This document shows positions 31,439-40,591 of a stretch of 64,000 nt of DNA, in pieces. The first letter of the stretch is position 1. Each line of letters begins with the position of its first letter. Made by a program: the position numbers and the translations under genes. Source of the stretch: Pseudomonas sputi (GTDB taxonomy: Bacteria > Pseudomonadota > Gammaproteobacteria > Pseudomonadales > Pseudomonadaceae); contig NZ_BQHI01000002.1 of the NCBI RefSeq assembly GCF_021603585.1, positions 186,001 through 250,000 on the forward strand, read 5' to 3'. Under the pieces are notes generated by a model. That model ran no database searches. It was given only the letters and a program-made list of their open reading frames with translations, and was not told where the DNA came from.

Positions 31439-33562
31439 CTAGAACTCCAGCTCGGCGCTGAAATACACCACGCGGCGTTCGTCGTAATTGTTGTCGACGA
31501 AGGTGGTCGGCTCATGGTCGAGGCGTTGTTGCAGCACGCCGGCCAGTTGCAGTTGGGCCTTGCCCAGGGCGATGCGTTTAGCGATCCGCGTGTCGACCCG
31601 CTCGAAGCGGTAACCGTTGAGCGCGTTGTCACCGTAATAGAAGAGGGCGCTGTTCCAGCCGTGGCCCCAATCGCGCAGCCAGCCTGCCGAGCCGCTGTTG
31701 CGCGCGGTGAATTGCTGATCCAGCGGATTGCTCGCCTCGGCGTCGACGAAGGCATAGGTCAGGCGCAGCCGATCGGCTGTACTCAGGCGCCAATCCAACT
31801 GGGTTTCGGTACCGCGAAAGCGCGAATCGTTGGCGTTGCTGGCGATGTACTGATTGTTGCGCAGCGGCTCGCTGATCATCCCGGTGATTTCGTCGTAGAA
31901 CAGTTTCACGTCCAGCGCCAGGCCCCACTCCGGGAAGTAGCCGTTGTAGCCCAGTTCCCGCGAGCGCATGTGTTCCTGGTCGAGATCGCCGGGGCCCCGG
32001 GTCTTGACGAAGTAGCGGGCCGAAGACTGGCCATAGGCGGCGGGCCGCAGGTTGGTCACCTGATAACTCCAGTTGACGTTGTTCTCGAACATGTCCGGCG
32101 AACGGATGGCTTCCGAATACACCGCGCGCAGGCTGTGGCGCGGGTTGAACAGGTAGTTGACCGCAAACCGCGGCGTCAGCGAGCTGCCGATCAATTGCGT
32201 GTCTTCGAACATGGCGCCGCCCTGCAACAGCCAGTGTTCGCTGGCGCGCCATTCCAGCTGGCCGAAGGCGCGCCAGGTGGTGTCGTCCAGCGTGCCGTTG
32301 AAATAGGTCTCGGAATCGGCCCGGTCGTAACGATAGTTCAGGCCGCTGACCAGACGCAGGCTATCGGACAGGCTGAGGGTGTCCTGCAATTCCAGGTCGT
32401 AGCGCGATTCCCGGGCACTCTGGTCGATGTCGCCGCACAGTGTCTGGCGCGCGCCGTTGCGCCACTGATCCAGCACCTGATTGGCCAGGGTCATTTCCTG
32501 CGGCGTACCGGCGGGGGCGCCGGGGCCGGTGAACAAAGTCATGTTGCGGGCCAGGCGTTCGGTGTAGTTCGGGTTGAGTTGCCACAGCTCGGTCAATTGC
32601 GGGCTGAACGACACTTCGGCGTCGCAGGCGCGCCAGGTCTGCTGGCGATCCCAGTGTTGCGCCGAGCCTTGCACGTAAAGGCTGTGATCGGGATTGAGGT
32701 CCAGATTCCAGCGCACCGAACCGGCGTAGTCCTTGGCAACCACGTCGGAATTGTTCCCGGCAGCGGTAATCCCGGAGAACACCGGTCGGTAGGTGTAAGG
32801 CCGTTGATTGGTCCCGTCCTTGGCGTTGACCTGCCAGTCCAGACTCTGGTTGTCGCTCAGGGTCTGGCTGACCGCGAGGCTGAAGCGGTTCAGGCGGCGG
32901 TTGTCGCGGTAATCGGCGCCGGTACGGTCACTGTCGAAGCCGTCGTCTTCCTGGCCAGACAGCGACAGACGCAGGTCGCCGCCATTCCAGCCGGTGCTCT
33001 GGCTGGCATAGAAGTCGTTGATGCCGCGCTGGCCGCGCGTCAGCTTCAGTCGTGTGCCGTGGCTGTCCGCCGGGTTGCGGGTGATGATGTTGACCACTGC
33101 CATCAGCGCGTTGGCGCCGTAGCTGACGGTGTTCGGCCCGCGAAAGACTTCGATGCGCTCGATGTCTTCCATGGCCACCGGGATGTCGCTCCAGTCCACG
33201 GTCGCCAGACCGGCGCGGTACACCGAGCGGCCGTCGATCAATACCTGCATGCGCCGGGCTTCGCTGGCGTTGGTCCCGTGGTAGTTCACCGCCGCCTGAT
33301 TGCCGCTGATGTTGCCGACCATCATCCCCGGCACCAGGCGCAGCAGTTCACTGATGTCCCGGGCACCGCTGGCGGCAATCAGTTCGCTGTCGAGCACGGT
33401 CATGCTGCCCGGGACTTCCGCCGGTGACTGTTTCAGGCGAGTGGCGGTCAGGATCTGCGGCAAGGCCTCACTGTCGACGAACAGGTCGTCCGCCAGCAGC
33501 ATCGGGCTGAACAGCAGCGCCAGCAGCAGGGACGAACGCGGGGAAGGGGGGCCAGAAAACAC
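31439..33562 (-). CDS. TonB-dependent outer-membrane receptor
   Basis: A 707-residue receptor. It has a signal peptide (LLLALLFSPMLLADD), a plug domain (about residues 40-165; AEVPGSMTVLD, IERIEVFRGPNTVSYGANALMAVVNIITR) and a 22-strand type beta-barrel ending in an aromatic residue (YFSAELEF). No N-terminal signalling extension for a sigma/anti-sigma pair is present. It is the first gene of an operon with a binding-like protein and a hybrid kinase. The ligand is unknown. The gap to divergent gpsA is about 195 bp. Confidence 0.87.
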   Translation of the reverse strand: MFSGPPSPRSSLLLALLFSPMLLADDLFVDSEALPQILTATRLKQSPAEVPGSMTVLDSELIAASGARDISELLRLVPGMMVGNISGNQAAVNYHGTNASEARRMQVLIDGRSVYRAGLATVDWSDIPVAMEDIERIEVFRGPNTVSYGANALMAVVNIITRNPADSHGTRLKLTRGQRGINDFYASQSTGWNGGDLRLSLSGQEDDGFDSDRTGADYRDNRRLNRFSLAVSQTLSDNQSLDWQVNAKDGTNQRPYTYRPVFSGITAAGNNSDVVAKDYAGSVRWNLDLNPDHSLYVQGSAQHWDRQQTWRACDAEVSFSPQLTELWQLNPNYTERLARNMTLFTGPGAPAGTPQEMTLANQVLDQWRNGARQTLCGDIDQSARESRYDLELQDTLSLSDSLRLVSGLNYRYDRADSETYFNGTLDDTTWRAFGQLEWRASEHWLLQGGAMFEDTQLIGSSLTPRFAVNYLFNPRHSLRAVYSEAIRSPDMFENNVNWSYQVTNLRPAAYGQSSARYFVKTRGPGDLDQEHMRSRELGYNGYFPEWGLALDVKLFYDEITGMISEPLRNNQYIASNANDSRFRGTETQLDWRLSTADRLRLTYAFVDAEASNPLDQQFTARNSGSAGWLRDWGHGWNSALFYYGDNALNGYRFERVDTRIAKRIALGKAQLQLAGVLQQRLDHEPTTFVDNNYDERRVVYFSAELEF

Positions 33563-33758
33563 GACGCAGCCTTGATAGCAAAGAATTGGCGCGCATGTTA
33601 ACCGAGGTCGACGACTTTTCCAGTCACGTTGCAGGCATTTTCCTCGGTTTTATTGGTCTTCTTCCTACAAGTGCGGGTAATTGACGCCGGGGCTGTCCGA
33701 GAAGGGGACGCTCCGTATAATGCCGGCATCGCCACTGGTATGGATTAACGGATTACAT

Positions 33759-34784
33759 ATGACTGAACAGCGCCCGATTGCGGTCCTGGGAGGCGGAAGT
33801 TTCGGTACCGCCGTGGCCAATCTGTTGGCCGAGAACGGCCATCAAGTCCGGCAGTGGATGCGTGACCCCGAGCAGGCCGAGGCCATCCGGGTCAATCGCG
33901 AGAACCCGCGTTACCTCAAAGGCATCAAGATTCTGCCCGGCGTGACCGCGGTCACCGACCTGCAGGAAACCCTCGACGCCTGCGATTTGTGTTTCGTCGC
34001 GCTGCCGTCCAGCGCGCTGCGCACGGTGTTGGCGGCGCACGCCAATCGTTTGAGCGGCAAGATGCTGGTCAGCCTGACCAAGGGCATCGAAGCTCACACG
34101 TTCAAACTGATGAGCCAGATTCTCGAAGAGATCGCCCCGCAGGCGCGCATCGGCGTGCTGTCCGGGCCGAACCTGGCGCGGGAGATCGCCGAGCACGCAC
34201 TGACCGCCACCGTGGTCGCCAGCGAAGACGAAGAACTGTGCAAGGCCGTGCAGGCCGCGCTGCATGGCCGGACGTTCCGCGTCTACGCCAGCGCCGACCG
34301 TTTCGGCGTGGAGCTGGGCGGGGCACTGAAAAACGTCTACGCGATCATCGCCGGCATGGCGGTGGCGCTGGAAATGGGCGAGAACACCAAGAGCATGCTG
34401 ATCACCCGCGCCCTGGCCGAGATGACCCGGTTTGCGGTGAATCAGGGCGCCAACCCGATGACCTTCCTCGGTCTGGCCGGGGTCGGCGACCTGATCGTCA
34501 CCTGCTCATCGCCGAAAAGCCGCAACTACCAGGTCGGTTTCGCCCTTGGCCAGGGTTTGAGCCTTGACGAAGCGGTGTCGCGCCTGGGTGAGGTGGCCGA
34601 AGGCGTCAACACCCTGAAAGTGCTCAAGGCCAAGGCCCAGGAGGTCGGCGTGTACATGCCGCTGGTCGCTGGCCTGCATGCAATCCTGTTCGAAGGGCGC
34701 ACGCTTGAGCAGGTGATCGGTCTGCTGATGCGTGCCGAGCCGAAAACCGATGTCGACTTTATTTCCACCAGTGGTTTCAACTGA
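33759..34784 (+). CDS. gpsA: Glycerol-3-phosphate dehydrogenase [NAD(P)+] GpsA
   Basis: A 341-residue enzyme that reduces dihydroxyacetone phosphate to sn-glycerol-3-phosphate for phospholipid synthesis. It shows the nucleotide-binding [10 protein letters not shown], the substrate-binding KGIEAHTF, the catalytic lysine region [12 protein letters not shown], and the C-terminal [11 protein letters not shown]. The ATG at 33759 ([10 protein letters not shown]) is the family start; the longer frame upstream is not conserved. A TATAAT-like -10 lies about 40 bp upstream (33716-33721). It heads a gpsA-DUF4389-sixA cluster. Confidence 0.95.
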   Translation: MTEQRPIAVLGGGSFGTAVANLLAENGHQVRQWMRDPEQAEAIRVNRENPRYLKGIKILPGVTAVTDLQETLDACDLCFVALPSSALRTVLAAHANRLSGKMLVSLTKGIEAHTFKLMSQILEEIAPQARIGVLSGPNLAREIAEHALTATVVASEDEELCKAVQAALHGRTFRVYASADRFGVELGGALKNVYAIIAGMAVALEMGENTKSMLITRALAEMTRFAVNQGANPMTFLGLAGVGDLIVTCSSPKSRNYQVGFALGQGLSLDEAVSRLGEVAEGVNTLKVLKAKAQEVGVYMPLVAGLHAILFEGRTLEQVIGLLMRAEPKTDVDFISTSGFN

Positions 34785-34802
34785 TTCAGCAGGGAGCAGG
34801 CC

Positions 34803-35150
34803 ATGAACGATCCGAAAACCGAAGCCAAATATGAATCCATTCTCCTGCGGGTGTTGTGGATGATTGTTTACATTCTGGTCTGGCAGGTGGCGCAGTTCAT
34901 CCTCGGCGCGCTGGTGCTGGTGCAGTTGATCTATCGTTTGATCTATGGCGCCCCGAGCGCCAGCCTGATGAATTTCGGCGACAGCCTGAGCCAGTTTCTG
35001 GCGCAGATCGGCCGTTTCGGCAGTTTCCACAGCGACCAGAAACCCTGGCCGTTCGCCGACTGGCCGGCGCCACGTACCCCGGAAGGTGAAGCGCCACACG
35101 TTGTCGCGCCGGCACCACATCCGGCCCGGGATGAGGAACCCAAGCTATGA
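34803..35150 (+). CDS. DUF4389 domain-containing membrane protein
   Basis: A 115-residue protein with a hydrophobic region (about residues 14-48; LRVLWMIVYILVWQVAQFIL and LVLVQLIYRLIYG), an amphipathic segment, and a proline-rich soluble tail. This matches DUF4389, a family of unknown function. It lies 18 bp after gpsA and overlaps sixA by four bases (ATGA), so it is part of the same transcript. Confidence 0.85.
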   Translation: MNDPKTEAKYESILLRVLWMIVYILVWQVAQFILGALVLVQLIYRLIYGAPSASLMNFGDSLSQFLAQIGRFGSFHSDQKPWPFADWPAPRTPEGEAPHVVAPAPHPARDEEPKL

Positions 35151-35599
35151 AACTCTGGGTATTGCGTCACGGTGAGGCCGAGCCCTACGGCTCGCGCCCC
35201 GATTCCGAGCGGGAACTGACCGACCACGGTCGCCAGGAAGTGTTGAGCAGCGCGGCCCGTTTGATGGGCCAGCCGCTGACGGCGATCTATGCCAGCCCGT
35301 ACCTGCGGGCACAGCAGACGGCGCAACTGGTGCGCGAAGCGCTGGGATTCGAGCCGGAGATCCGCACGGTGGAGTGGCTGACCCCGGAAACCGATCCGGA
35401 CAAGGTCGCCGAGCAACTGGTGTCGGTGAGCAACGTGCTGCTGGTCAGCCACAATCCTCTGATCGGTAATCTGCTCAGCTACCTGCAACACGGTGCGGGC
35501 TATCCGCCGGAAAAGGTCAGCACCGCCGGGCTGGCCGAGCTCGAACACAGCGAGTTGCTGATCGGCTCGATGACGCTCAACAGCCTTAAACATCCCTGA
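35147..35599 (+). CDS. sixA: Phosphohistidine phosphatase SixA
   Basis: A 150-residue histidine phosphatase of the branch 1 superfamily. The catalytic RHG motif is LRHGEAEPYG (His8), the second Arg lies in SPYLRAQQTAQLV, and the C-terminal His is in LLVSHNPLIGNLL. E. coli SixA dephosphorylates histidine-phosphotransfer proteins. It is translationally coupled to the DUF4389 gene. Confidence 0.92.
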   Translation: MKLWVLRHGEAEPYGSRPDSERELTDHGRQEVLSSAARLMGQPLTAIYASPYLRAQQTAQLVREALGFEPEIRTVEWLTPETDPDKVAEQLVSVSNVLLVSHNPLIGNLLSYLQHGAGYPPEKVSTAGLAELEHSELLIGSMTLNSLKHP

Positions 35600-35619
35600 A
35601 ATTTTTTGTATGAAATACT

Positions 35620-35641
35620 CAACCAAGCACTTGCTTGGTTG
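35620..35641. promoter_or_regulatory. Palindromic operator candidate before the acyl-CoA ligase gene
   Basis: Perfect 10-bp arms CAACCAAGCA and TGCTTGGTTG around CT, 39 bp upstream of the ligase start codon, placed to overlap its promoter or leader. The form resembles TetR-family operators. The regulator is unknown, and none is encoded next to it. Confidence 0.6.
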
Positions 35642-35680
35642 ACTACGCTTGCTCCAGACCAAAAAACAGGAGCGAGTCGA

Positions 35681-37336
35681 ATGTCTTCCGCCTTCCGTTT
35701 GCCGCTGGACGTGTTTTACGAACGCGAGGCCCGGCACCCGCGTCAGCGTTTTCTGGTGCAGCCGATCGGCGGCGGGCAAGTCGAGACACTGACCTGGGCC
35801 GACGTCGGCCATCAGGCCCGCTGTGCCGCGCATTGGTTGCGCTCCCGGGAGTTGCCGCCAGGCAGCCACATCGCCCTGATCTCGAAAAACTGCGCGCACT
35901 GGATCATCGCTGACCTGGCGATCTGGATGGCCGGGCATGTCTCGGTGCCGCTCTATCCGAACCTCACCGCCGAATCCGTGAATCAGGTGCTCACCCACTC
36001 GGAAAGCGTGCTGGCGTTCATCGGCAAGCTCGATGACTGGCCGGGCATGTCAGCGGGCGTACCGGCCGGCCTGACCACCGTCAGCCTGCCGCTGCATCCG
36101 CCGGGCACGTTCGATTTCAACTGGTATGACCTGCAACGCAGCTCGCCGATCCAGGACGACCCGCGTCCCGCCGCCGAGCAACTGGCGACCATCATTTACA
36201 CCTCCGGCACCACCGGCCTGCCCAAGGGCGTGATGCACAGTTTCGCCAATCTCGGTTTCGCGACGACGCGCGGCACGCAGCTGTTCGGGCTCAATGAGAG
36301 CGACCGGCTGCTGTCGTACTTGCCGCTGTGTCATGTCGCCGAGCGGATGTTCGTCGAACTGGCGTCGATCTATACCGGGCAGACGGTGTTTTTCGCTGAA
36401 AGCCTCGACACCTTTCTCGACGATCTCAAGCGGGCGCGGCCGACGGCGATGTTCGGGGTGCCGCGGATCTGGACCAAGTTCCAGATGGGTGTCTACAGCA
36501 AGATCCCGGCGAAACGCCTGGATTTGCTGCTCGGTCTGCCTTTCATTGGCAAACGGATCGGCCACAAGGTGTTGGCGGGGTTGGGGCTGGATGCCCTGCG
36601 TGTGGCGTTGTCCGGTGCGGCACCGGTGCCGCTGACCTTGTTGCGTTGGTACCAGAAGCTGGGACTCGACGTGCTGGAGGTCTACGGCATGACCGAAAGC
36701 TGCGGTTATTCGCACATCTGCCTGCCGGGGCAATACATGGAGGGTTGGATCGGTCGGCCATGTCCTGACGTGGAAGTGCGGATCGATGAGTCCGGCGAAG
36801 TGCAGGTGCGCAGCCAGGCGAACATGCTCGGCTATTTCAAGGAGCCGCAGAAAACCGCCGAAACCCTCACCGAAGACGGTTTCCTGCGCACCGGCGACAA
36901 GGGTGAGCAGGACGCCGAAGGGCGTTTGCGCCTGACCGGGCGGCTCAAGGAAATCTTCAAGACCAGCAAGGGCAAGTACGTCGCCCCGGCACCGATCGAA
37001 AACCGGCTGGCGGTGCATTCGCGGATCGAGCAGGTCTGCGTGGTCGGCGATGGCCTGAGTGCGCCGCTGGGGTTGTGCGTACTTTCCGCCGTGGGCCGGG
37101 AAGAGCCCCGCGCGCCGCTGCATTCGAGCCTGGAAAAACTGCTGGAGGAGGTCAACGCCGTGCTCGACAAGCACGAGCGCCTGCGTCGGCTGGTGGTGGT
37201 CAAGGACAGCTGGGCGGTGGAGAACGGGTTCCTCACGCCGACCCTGAAAATCAAACGCAACATTATCGAAGACACCTACGGGGCGCGTTTCGAAGAATGG
37301 AGCGAGCGCAGCGAGGCGGTGCTGTGGCAGGATTGA
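35681..37336 (+). CDS. AMP-binding protein, long-chain fatty acyl-CoA synthetase type
   Basis: A 551-residue adenylate-forming enzyme. It has the ATP loop TIIYTSGTTGLPKG (A3), EVYGMTESCGYSH (A5), RTGDKGEQD (A7) and the hinge LTGRLKEIFKTSKGKYV (A8). This pattern fits long-chain fatty acid-CoA ligases; the substrate is not certain. The ATG at 35681 (MSSAFRLPL) has AGGAG upstream. It probably forms a unit with the hotdog thioesterase 32 bp downstream. The order matches PA1617-PA1618 of P. aeruginosa. A palindromic operator candidate precedes it. Confidence 0.87.
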   Translation: MSSAFRLPLDVFYEREARHPRQRFLVQPIGGGQVETLTWADVGHQARCAAHWLRSRELPPGSHIALISKNCAHWIIADLAIWMAGHVSVPLYPNLTAESVNQVLTHSESVLAFIGKLDDWPGMSAGVPAGLTTVSLPLHPPGTFDFNWYDLQRSSPIQDDPRPAAEQLATIIYTSGTTGLPKGVMHSFANLGFATTRGTQLFGLNESDRLLSYLPLCHVAERMFVELASIYTGQTVFFAESLDTFLDDLKRARPTAMFGVPRIWTKFQMGVYSKIPAKRLDLLLGLPFIGKRIGHKVLAGLGLDALRVALSGAAPVPLTLLRWYQKLGLDVLEVYGMTESCGYSHICLPGQYMEGWIGRPCPDVEVRIDESGEVQVRSQANMLGYFKEPQKTAETLTEDGFLRTGDKGEQDAEGRLRLTGRLKEIFKTSKGKYVAPAPIENRLAVHSRIEQVCVVGDGLSAPLGLCVLSAVGREEPRAPLHSSLEKLLEEVNAVLDKHERLRRLVVVKDSWAVENGFLTPTLKIKRNIIEDTYGARFEEWSERSEAVLWQD

Positions 37337-37367
37337 GCGTCGATCAAAACAACAAAGGAAGCCTGCG

Positions 37368-37811
37368 ATGACCTTGTGGCGCACCACTCCGAACATCGAG
37401 CAGTTGAACGCAATCCAGAAAAACACCATCGGCGAAGTGCTGGACATCCGCTTCGAAGCTTTCGACGAGGAATCGCTGACGGCCAGCATGGTCATCGACC
37501 ATCGCACCCATCAGCCTTACGGCCTGCTGCATGGCGGCGCCTCGGTGGTGCTGGCCGAGACCGTCGGCTCAATGGCCAGTTACCTGTGCATCGACGCCAG
37601 CAAGTTCTATTGCGTGGGCCTGGAAATCAACGCCAACCACTTGCGTGGCCTGCGCAGCGGGCGGGTGACGGCGGTGGCCAAACCGATCCACATTGGCCGT
37701 ACCACCCACGTCTGGGATATCCGTCTGACCAGTGATGAAGGCAAGGCCAGCTGTGTGTCGCGCCTGACCATGGCAGTGGTCCCGCTGGGAGAGCAACCGC
37801 CGGCGCGTTGA
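37368..37811 (+). CDS. PaaI/YdiI family hotdog thioesterase
   Basis: A 147-residue hotdog-fold protein with the active-site pattern HGGASVVLAETVGSMAS and the conserved GLEINANHLRG strand. Relatives hydrolyse aromatic or fatty acyl-CoA thioesters (EntH, YdiI, PaaI). It lies just after an acyl-CoA ligase on the same strand, so it may proofread or recycle acyl-CoA products of that enzyme. Confidence 0.87.
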   Translation: MTLWRTTPNIEQLNAIQKNTIGEVLDIRFEAFDEESLTASMVIDHRTHQPYGLLHGGASVVLAETVGSMASYLCIDASKFYCVGLEINANHLRGLRSGRVTAVAKPIHIGRTTHVWDIRLTSDEGKASCVSRLTMAVVPLGEQPPAR

Positions 37812-37929
37812 TGGCCGAACCGTCATAGCCCTGACCGGACTGTCATCATTCCTGGCAGTTACGGTCATTGCTGTGAGACGCCGTCTTACGGACAATCAAC
37901 GCCTGTTTTCCGCTCATGGATTTGCCGGT

Positions 37930-38736
37930 ATGTCGCAACCGATCTTCTTCGCCCACGCCAACGGTTTCCCTTCGGGCACCTACGGCAAACTGTTCGCGGC
38001 GCTGGCGCCCGAGTACCGGGTTGCGCATCTGGAACAACACGCCCATGACCCGCGTTTTCCGGCGGGCGACAACTGGTACCACTTGGTCGATGAACTCATC
38101 CATCATCTTCAACAGCAAGATGAACCGGTGTGGGGCGTGGGCCATTCCTTCGGCGGCATGCTGCATTTGCACGCCGCACTGCGTTGCCCTGAACTGTATC
38201 GGGGTGTGGTGATGCTCGATTCGCCGGTGCTGACCCGCACCGATCAATGGGTGATCCGCGCCGCCAAGCGCTTTGGTTTCATCGACAAACTGACCCCGGC
38301 CGGCCGCACGCTGGGACGGCGCGAAGAGTTTGCCGACCTGGACAGCGCCCGTGGCTATTTTGCCGGCAAGACATTGTTCCGCAGCTTTGATCCGGAATGT
38401 TTCGATGCCTATCTGCAACACGGTTTGCACAAGGTCGGCGACAAATTGCGCCTGCGCTTCGATCCTGCGACCGAGATCAGCATCTATCGCGGCGTGCCGC
38501 ACACCAGTCCTGCGCATACCCGGCAATTGAAAGTGCCGCTGGCGGTGGTGCGCGGGCACAAGAGCCGCGTCGTCATGAACCACCACACCCGCTTCGTCGG
38601 ACGCCTGCCTCAGGGCGAGTCGCTGACTGTGCCTGGCGGTCATATGTTTCCACTTGAGCGCCCGCAGGACACCGCACAGTTACTGAAGAACCTGTTCAAT
38701 CGCTGGGAGCGCCGGCAAGACAAGGATTGCGCATGA
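37930..38736 (+). CDS. Alpha/beta hydrolase
   Basis: A 268-residue alpha/beta-hydrolase with the oxyanion region FFAHANGFPSGTYG, the nucleophile elbow GVGHSFGGM, and a late His in VPGGHMFPLERP. The substrate is unknown. The ATG at 37930 is chosen by similarity of length; no strong ribosome site is visible. It overlaps the next hydrolase gene by four bases (ATGA), and the pair corresponds to PA1621-PA1622. Confidence 0.84.
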   Translation: MSQPIFFAHANGFPSGTYGKLFAALAPEYRVAHLEQHAHDPRFPAGDNWYHLVDELIHHLQQQDEPVWGVGHSFGGMLHLHAALRCPELYRGVVMLDSPVLTRTDQWVIRAAKRFGFIDKLTPAGRTLGRREEFADLDSARGYFAGKTLFRSFDPECFDAYLQHGLHKVGDKLRLRFDPATEISIYRGVPHTSPAHTRQLKVPLAVVRGHKSRVVMNHHTRFVGRLPQGESLTVPGGHMFPLERPQDTAQLLKNLFNRWERRQDKDCA

Positions 38737-39587
38737 ACACCGCTGTCGAAGAAGTGCGCCTGAGCCTGCCCCATATCGAACTGGCGGCGCACCTGTTCGG
38801 CCCGGAAGACGGCTTGCCGGTGATGGCCCTGCACGGCTGGCTGGACAACGCCAACAGCTTCGCCCGACTGGCGCCGAAGCTCAAAGGTTTGCGCGTCGTG
38901 GCGCTGGACATGGCCGGTCACGGGCATTCCGGGCACCGGCCGAACGGCGCCGGTTACGCACTGTGGGATTACGCCCATGACGTGCTGCAGGTCGCCGAGC
39001 AACTGGGCTGGAAACGTTTCGGCCTGCTCGGGCATTCCATGGGCGCCATTGTTTCGCTGGTGCTGGCCGGTTCGCTCCCCGAACGCATCACTCATCTGGC
39101 GTTGATCGACGGGGTGATTCCTCCTACCGACAAAGGCGAAAACGCCGCCGAGCGCATGGGCATGGCCTTACAGGCGCAGCTCGATCTTCGGGAAAAGCGC
39201 AAACCGGTCTACAACACCCTCGACCGGGCCATCGAGGCGCGCATGAAAGGGCTGGTGGCGGTCAGTCGCGAAGCCGCCGAACTGCTGGCGCAACGCGGAC
39301 TGATGCCGGTACCCGGTGGGTACACCTGGCGCACCGACAACCGCCTGACCTTGCCATCGCCGCTGCGTCTGACCCAGGAACAGGCGATGGCGTTCGTGCA
39401 GCGCATTGCCTGTCCCGCGCAATTGGTGGTCGCCGCCGACGGCATGCTCGCCAAACATCCGGAGCTGCTGGAGCGTCTACCCTTTGACCGGACACAGCTG
39501 CCGGGCGGGCACCATCTGCACCTGAACGATGAGGCCGGGGCCGACCTTGTCGCAGACTGTTTCAATCGGTTCTTCGCCATTCCTTGA
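38733..39587 (+). CDS. Alpha/beta hydrolase
   Basis: A 284-residue alpha/beta-hydrolase with the oxyanion loop ALHGWLDNANSF, nucleophile elbow LGHSMGAIVS, and catalytic His in LPGGHHLHLND. It belongs to the esterase/epoxide-hydrolase-like branch; the substrate is unknown. The start codon overlaps the stop of the previous hydrolase gene, so the two are made together. Confidence 0.85.
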   Translation: MNTAVEEVRLSLPHIELAAHLFGPEDGLPVMALHGWLDNANSFARLAPKLKGLRVVALDMAGHGHSGHRPNGAGYALWDYAHDVLQVAEQLGWKRFGLLGHSMGAIVSLVLAGSLPERITHLALIDGVIPPTDKGENAAERMGMALQAQLDLREKRKPVYNTLDRAIEARMKGLVAVSREAAELLAQRGLMPVPGGYTWRTDNRLTLPSPLRLTQEQAMAFVQRIACPAQLVVAADGMLAKHPELLERLPFDRTQLPGGHHLHLNDEAGADLVADCFNRFFAIP

Positions 39588-39640
39588 CTTGCTCCCGGCA
39601 ACTGTCGAGGCTGGTCAGGTTGAAATGGGAGACAACCAAG

Positions 39641-39706
39641 ATGGATTTCTACACCGCTGCGACTTCGAACTGCCCTCAAGGCACCCAGGCCATGCCCCTG
39701 CGATGA
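39641..39706 (+). CDS. 21-codon ORF translationally coupled to the DUF4892 gene
   Basis: A short frame starting MDFYTAATSNCP and ending PLR, preceded by GGGAGA at reasonable spacing. Its TGA overlaps the ATG of the DUF4892 gene (ATGA, 39703-39706). It could be a leader peptide that delivers ribosomes to the next start, or a chance frame. No database check was possible; the evidence is the ribosome site plus the exact ATGA coupling. Confidence 0.4.
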   Translation: MDFYTAATSNCPQGTQAMPLR

Positions 39707-40521
39707 GCCTGTCCATGCGATCTATCAGTCTGCTGGCGCTGTGCTGTTTCAGCCCCTTTCTATTGGCTGCCGACCTGCCGGGCAGTCAGGATCTGCCGAT
39801 CGTGCCGCGTCTGGCCGATGCGCAGATCGTCGACTATCGCCCCGCCGTGGAGCTGGAGCGGATCTATCCGCTCGGCTCGATCCGCAAGATCAGCGGGCGG
39901 TTGCGTTTCGACGGTCAGGTCAGCGCCCGGGGGCAAACCACCTCGGTGACCTATGAGTTGCCGCCGGAACATTCCGCCACCGAAGCCTTCACGCTCGCTC
40001 GCGAAGCCCTGCAAAAACAGGATGCCCAGTTGTTGTTCTGGTGCCAGGCCCGGGACTGCGGCGAGAGCAGCCTGTGGGCCAACGAGGTGTTCGGCAACGC
40101 CAAGCTGTACGGTGCCGACGAGCAGCAGGCCTATCTGCTGTTGAGGCTCGCGGCCCCGCGCGACAACACGCTGGTGGCGCTGTACAGCATCACCCGTGGC
40201 AATCGCAAAGCCTATCTGCATGTCGAACAGTTCGAGGCGCTGGCACCGCTCGGTGAGTTGCTGCCGACCTCGGCCACGCTGCTGCGGGAACTGAAAAGCA
40301 CTGGCGAGCTGGATTTTCCAGAGCTGACCGGCGATCCGGATGCGACCTGGTTGCGCTTGCTGTCCCGTGGCCTGAACCTCGACACCACCTTGCGGGTGGC
40401 GGTGTCCGGGCCGAAAGCCGAGGCCTGGCGTCAGGCGCTGATTGGGCAGGGCGTGCGCGCCGCGCGAATGGAAACCGGCAGTGTCGACGGCGAGAGTCTG
40501 CGCATCGATCTGTTGCGATAA
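39703..40521 (+). CDS. DUF4892 domain-containing exported protein
   Basis: A 272-residue protein with a signal peptide (SISLLALCCFSPFLLAADL) followed by a DUF4892-type region (RLADAQIVDYRPAVELERIYPLGS, LFWCQARDCGESSLWANEVFG). The last 80 residues look like a small alpha/beta module related to OmpA-like or oligomerisation domains (TTLRVAVSGPKAEAWRQALIGQGV); this is uncertain. The start at 39703 is used because of the coupling with the short upstream ORF; an in-frame ATG at 39715 is an alternative. Confidence 0.78.
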   Translation: MSLSMRSISLLALCCFSPFLLAADLPGSQDLPIVPRLADAQIVDYRPAVELERIYPLGSIRKISGRLRFDGQVSARGQTTSVTYELPPEHSATEAFTLAREALQKQDAQLLFWCQARDCGESSLWANEVFGNAKLYGADEQQAYLLLRLAAPRDNTLVALYSITRGNRKAYLHVEQFEALAPLGELLPTSATLLRELKSTGELDFPELTGDPDATWLRLLSRGLNLDTTLRVAVSGPKAEAWRQALIGQGVRAARMETGSVDGESLRIDLLR

Positions 40522-40591
40522 GGTGTCTTTGGCGGACACGCTCGACGTGTTCGCCTACTCTTGGCCTGACTGATTTTTTTTGAGATTTCAC

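Noticed and set aside
31514-33427. Long open frame opposite the TonB receptor gene
   Set aside because: The minus-strand receptor has signal peptide, plug and barrel; the opposite frame has no such features.
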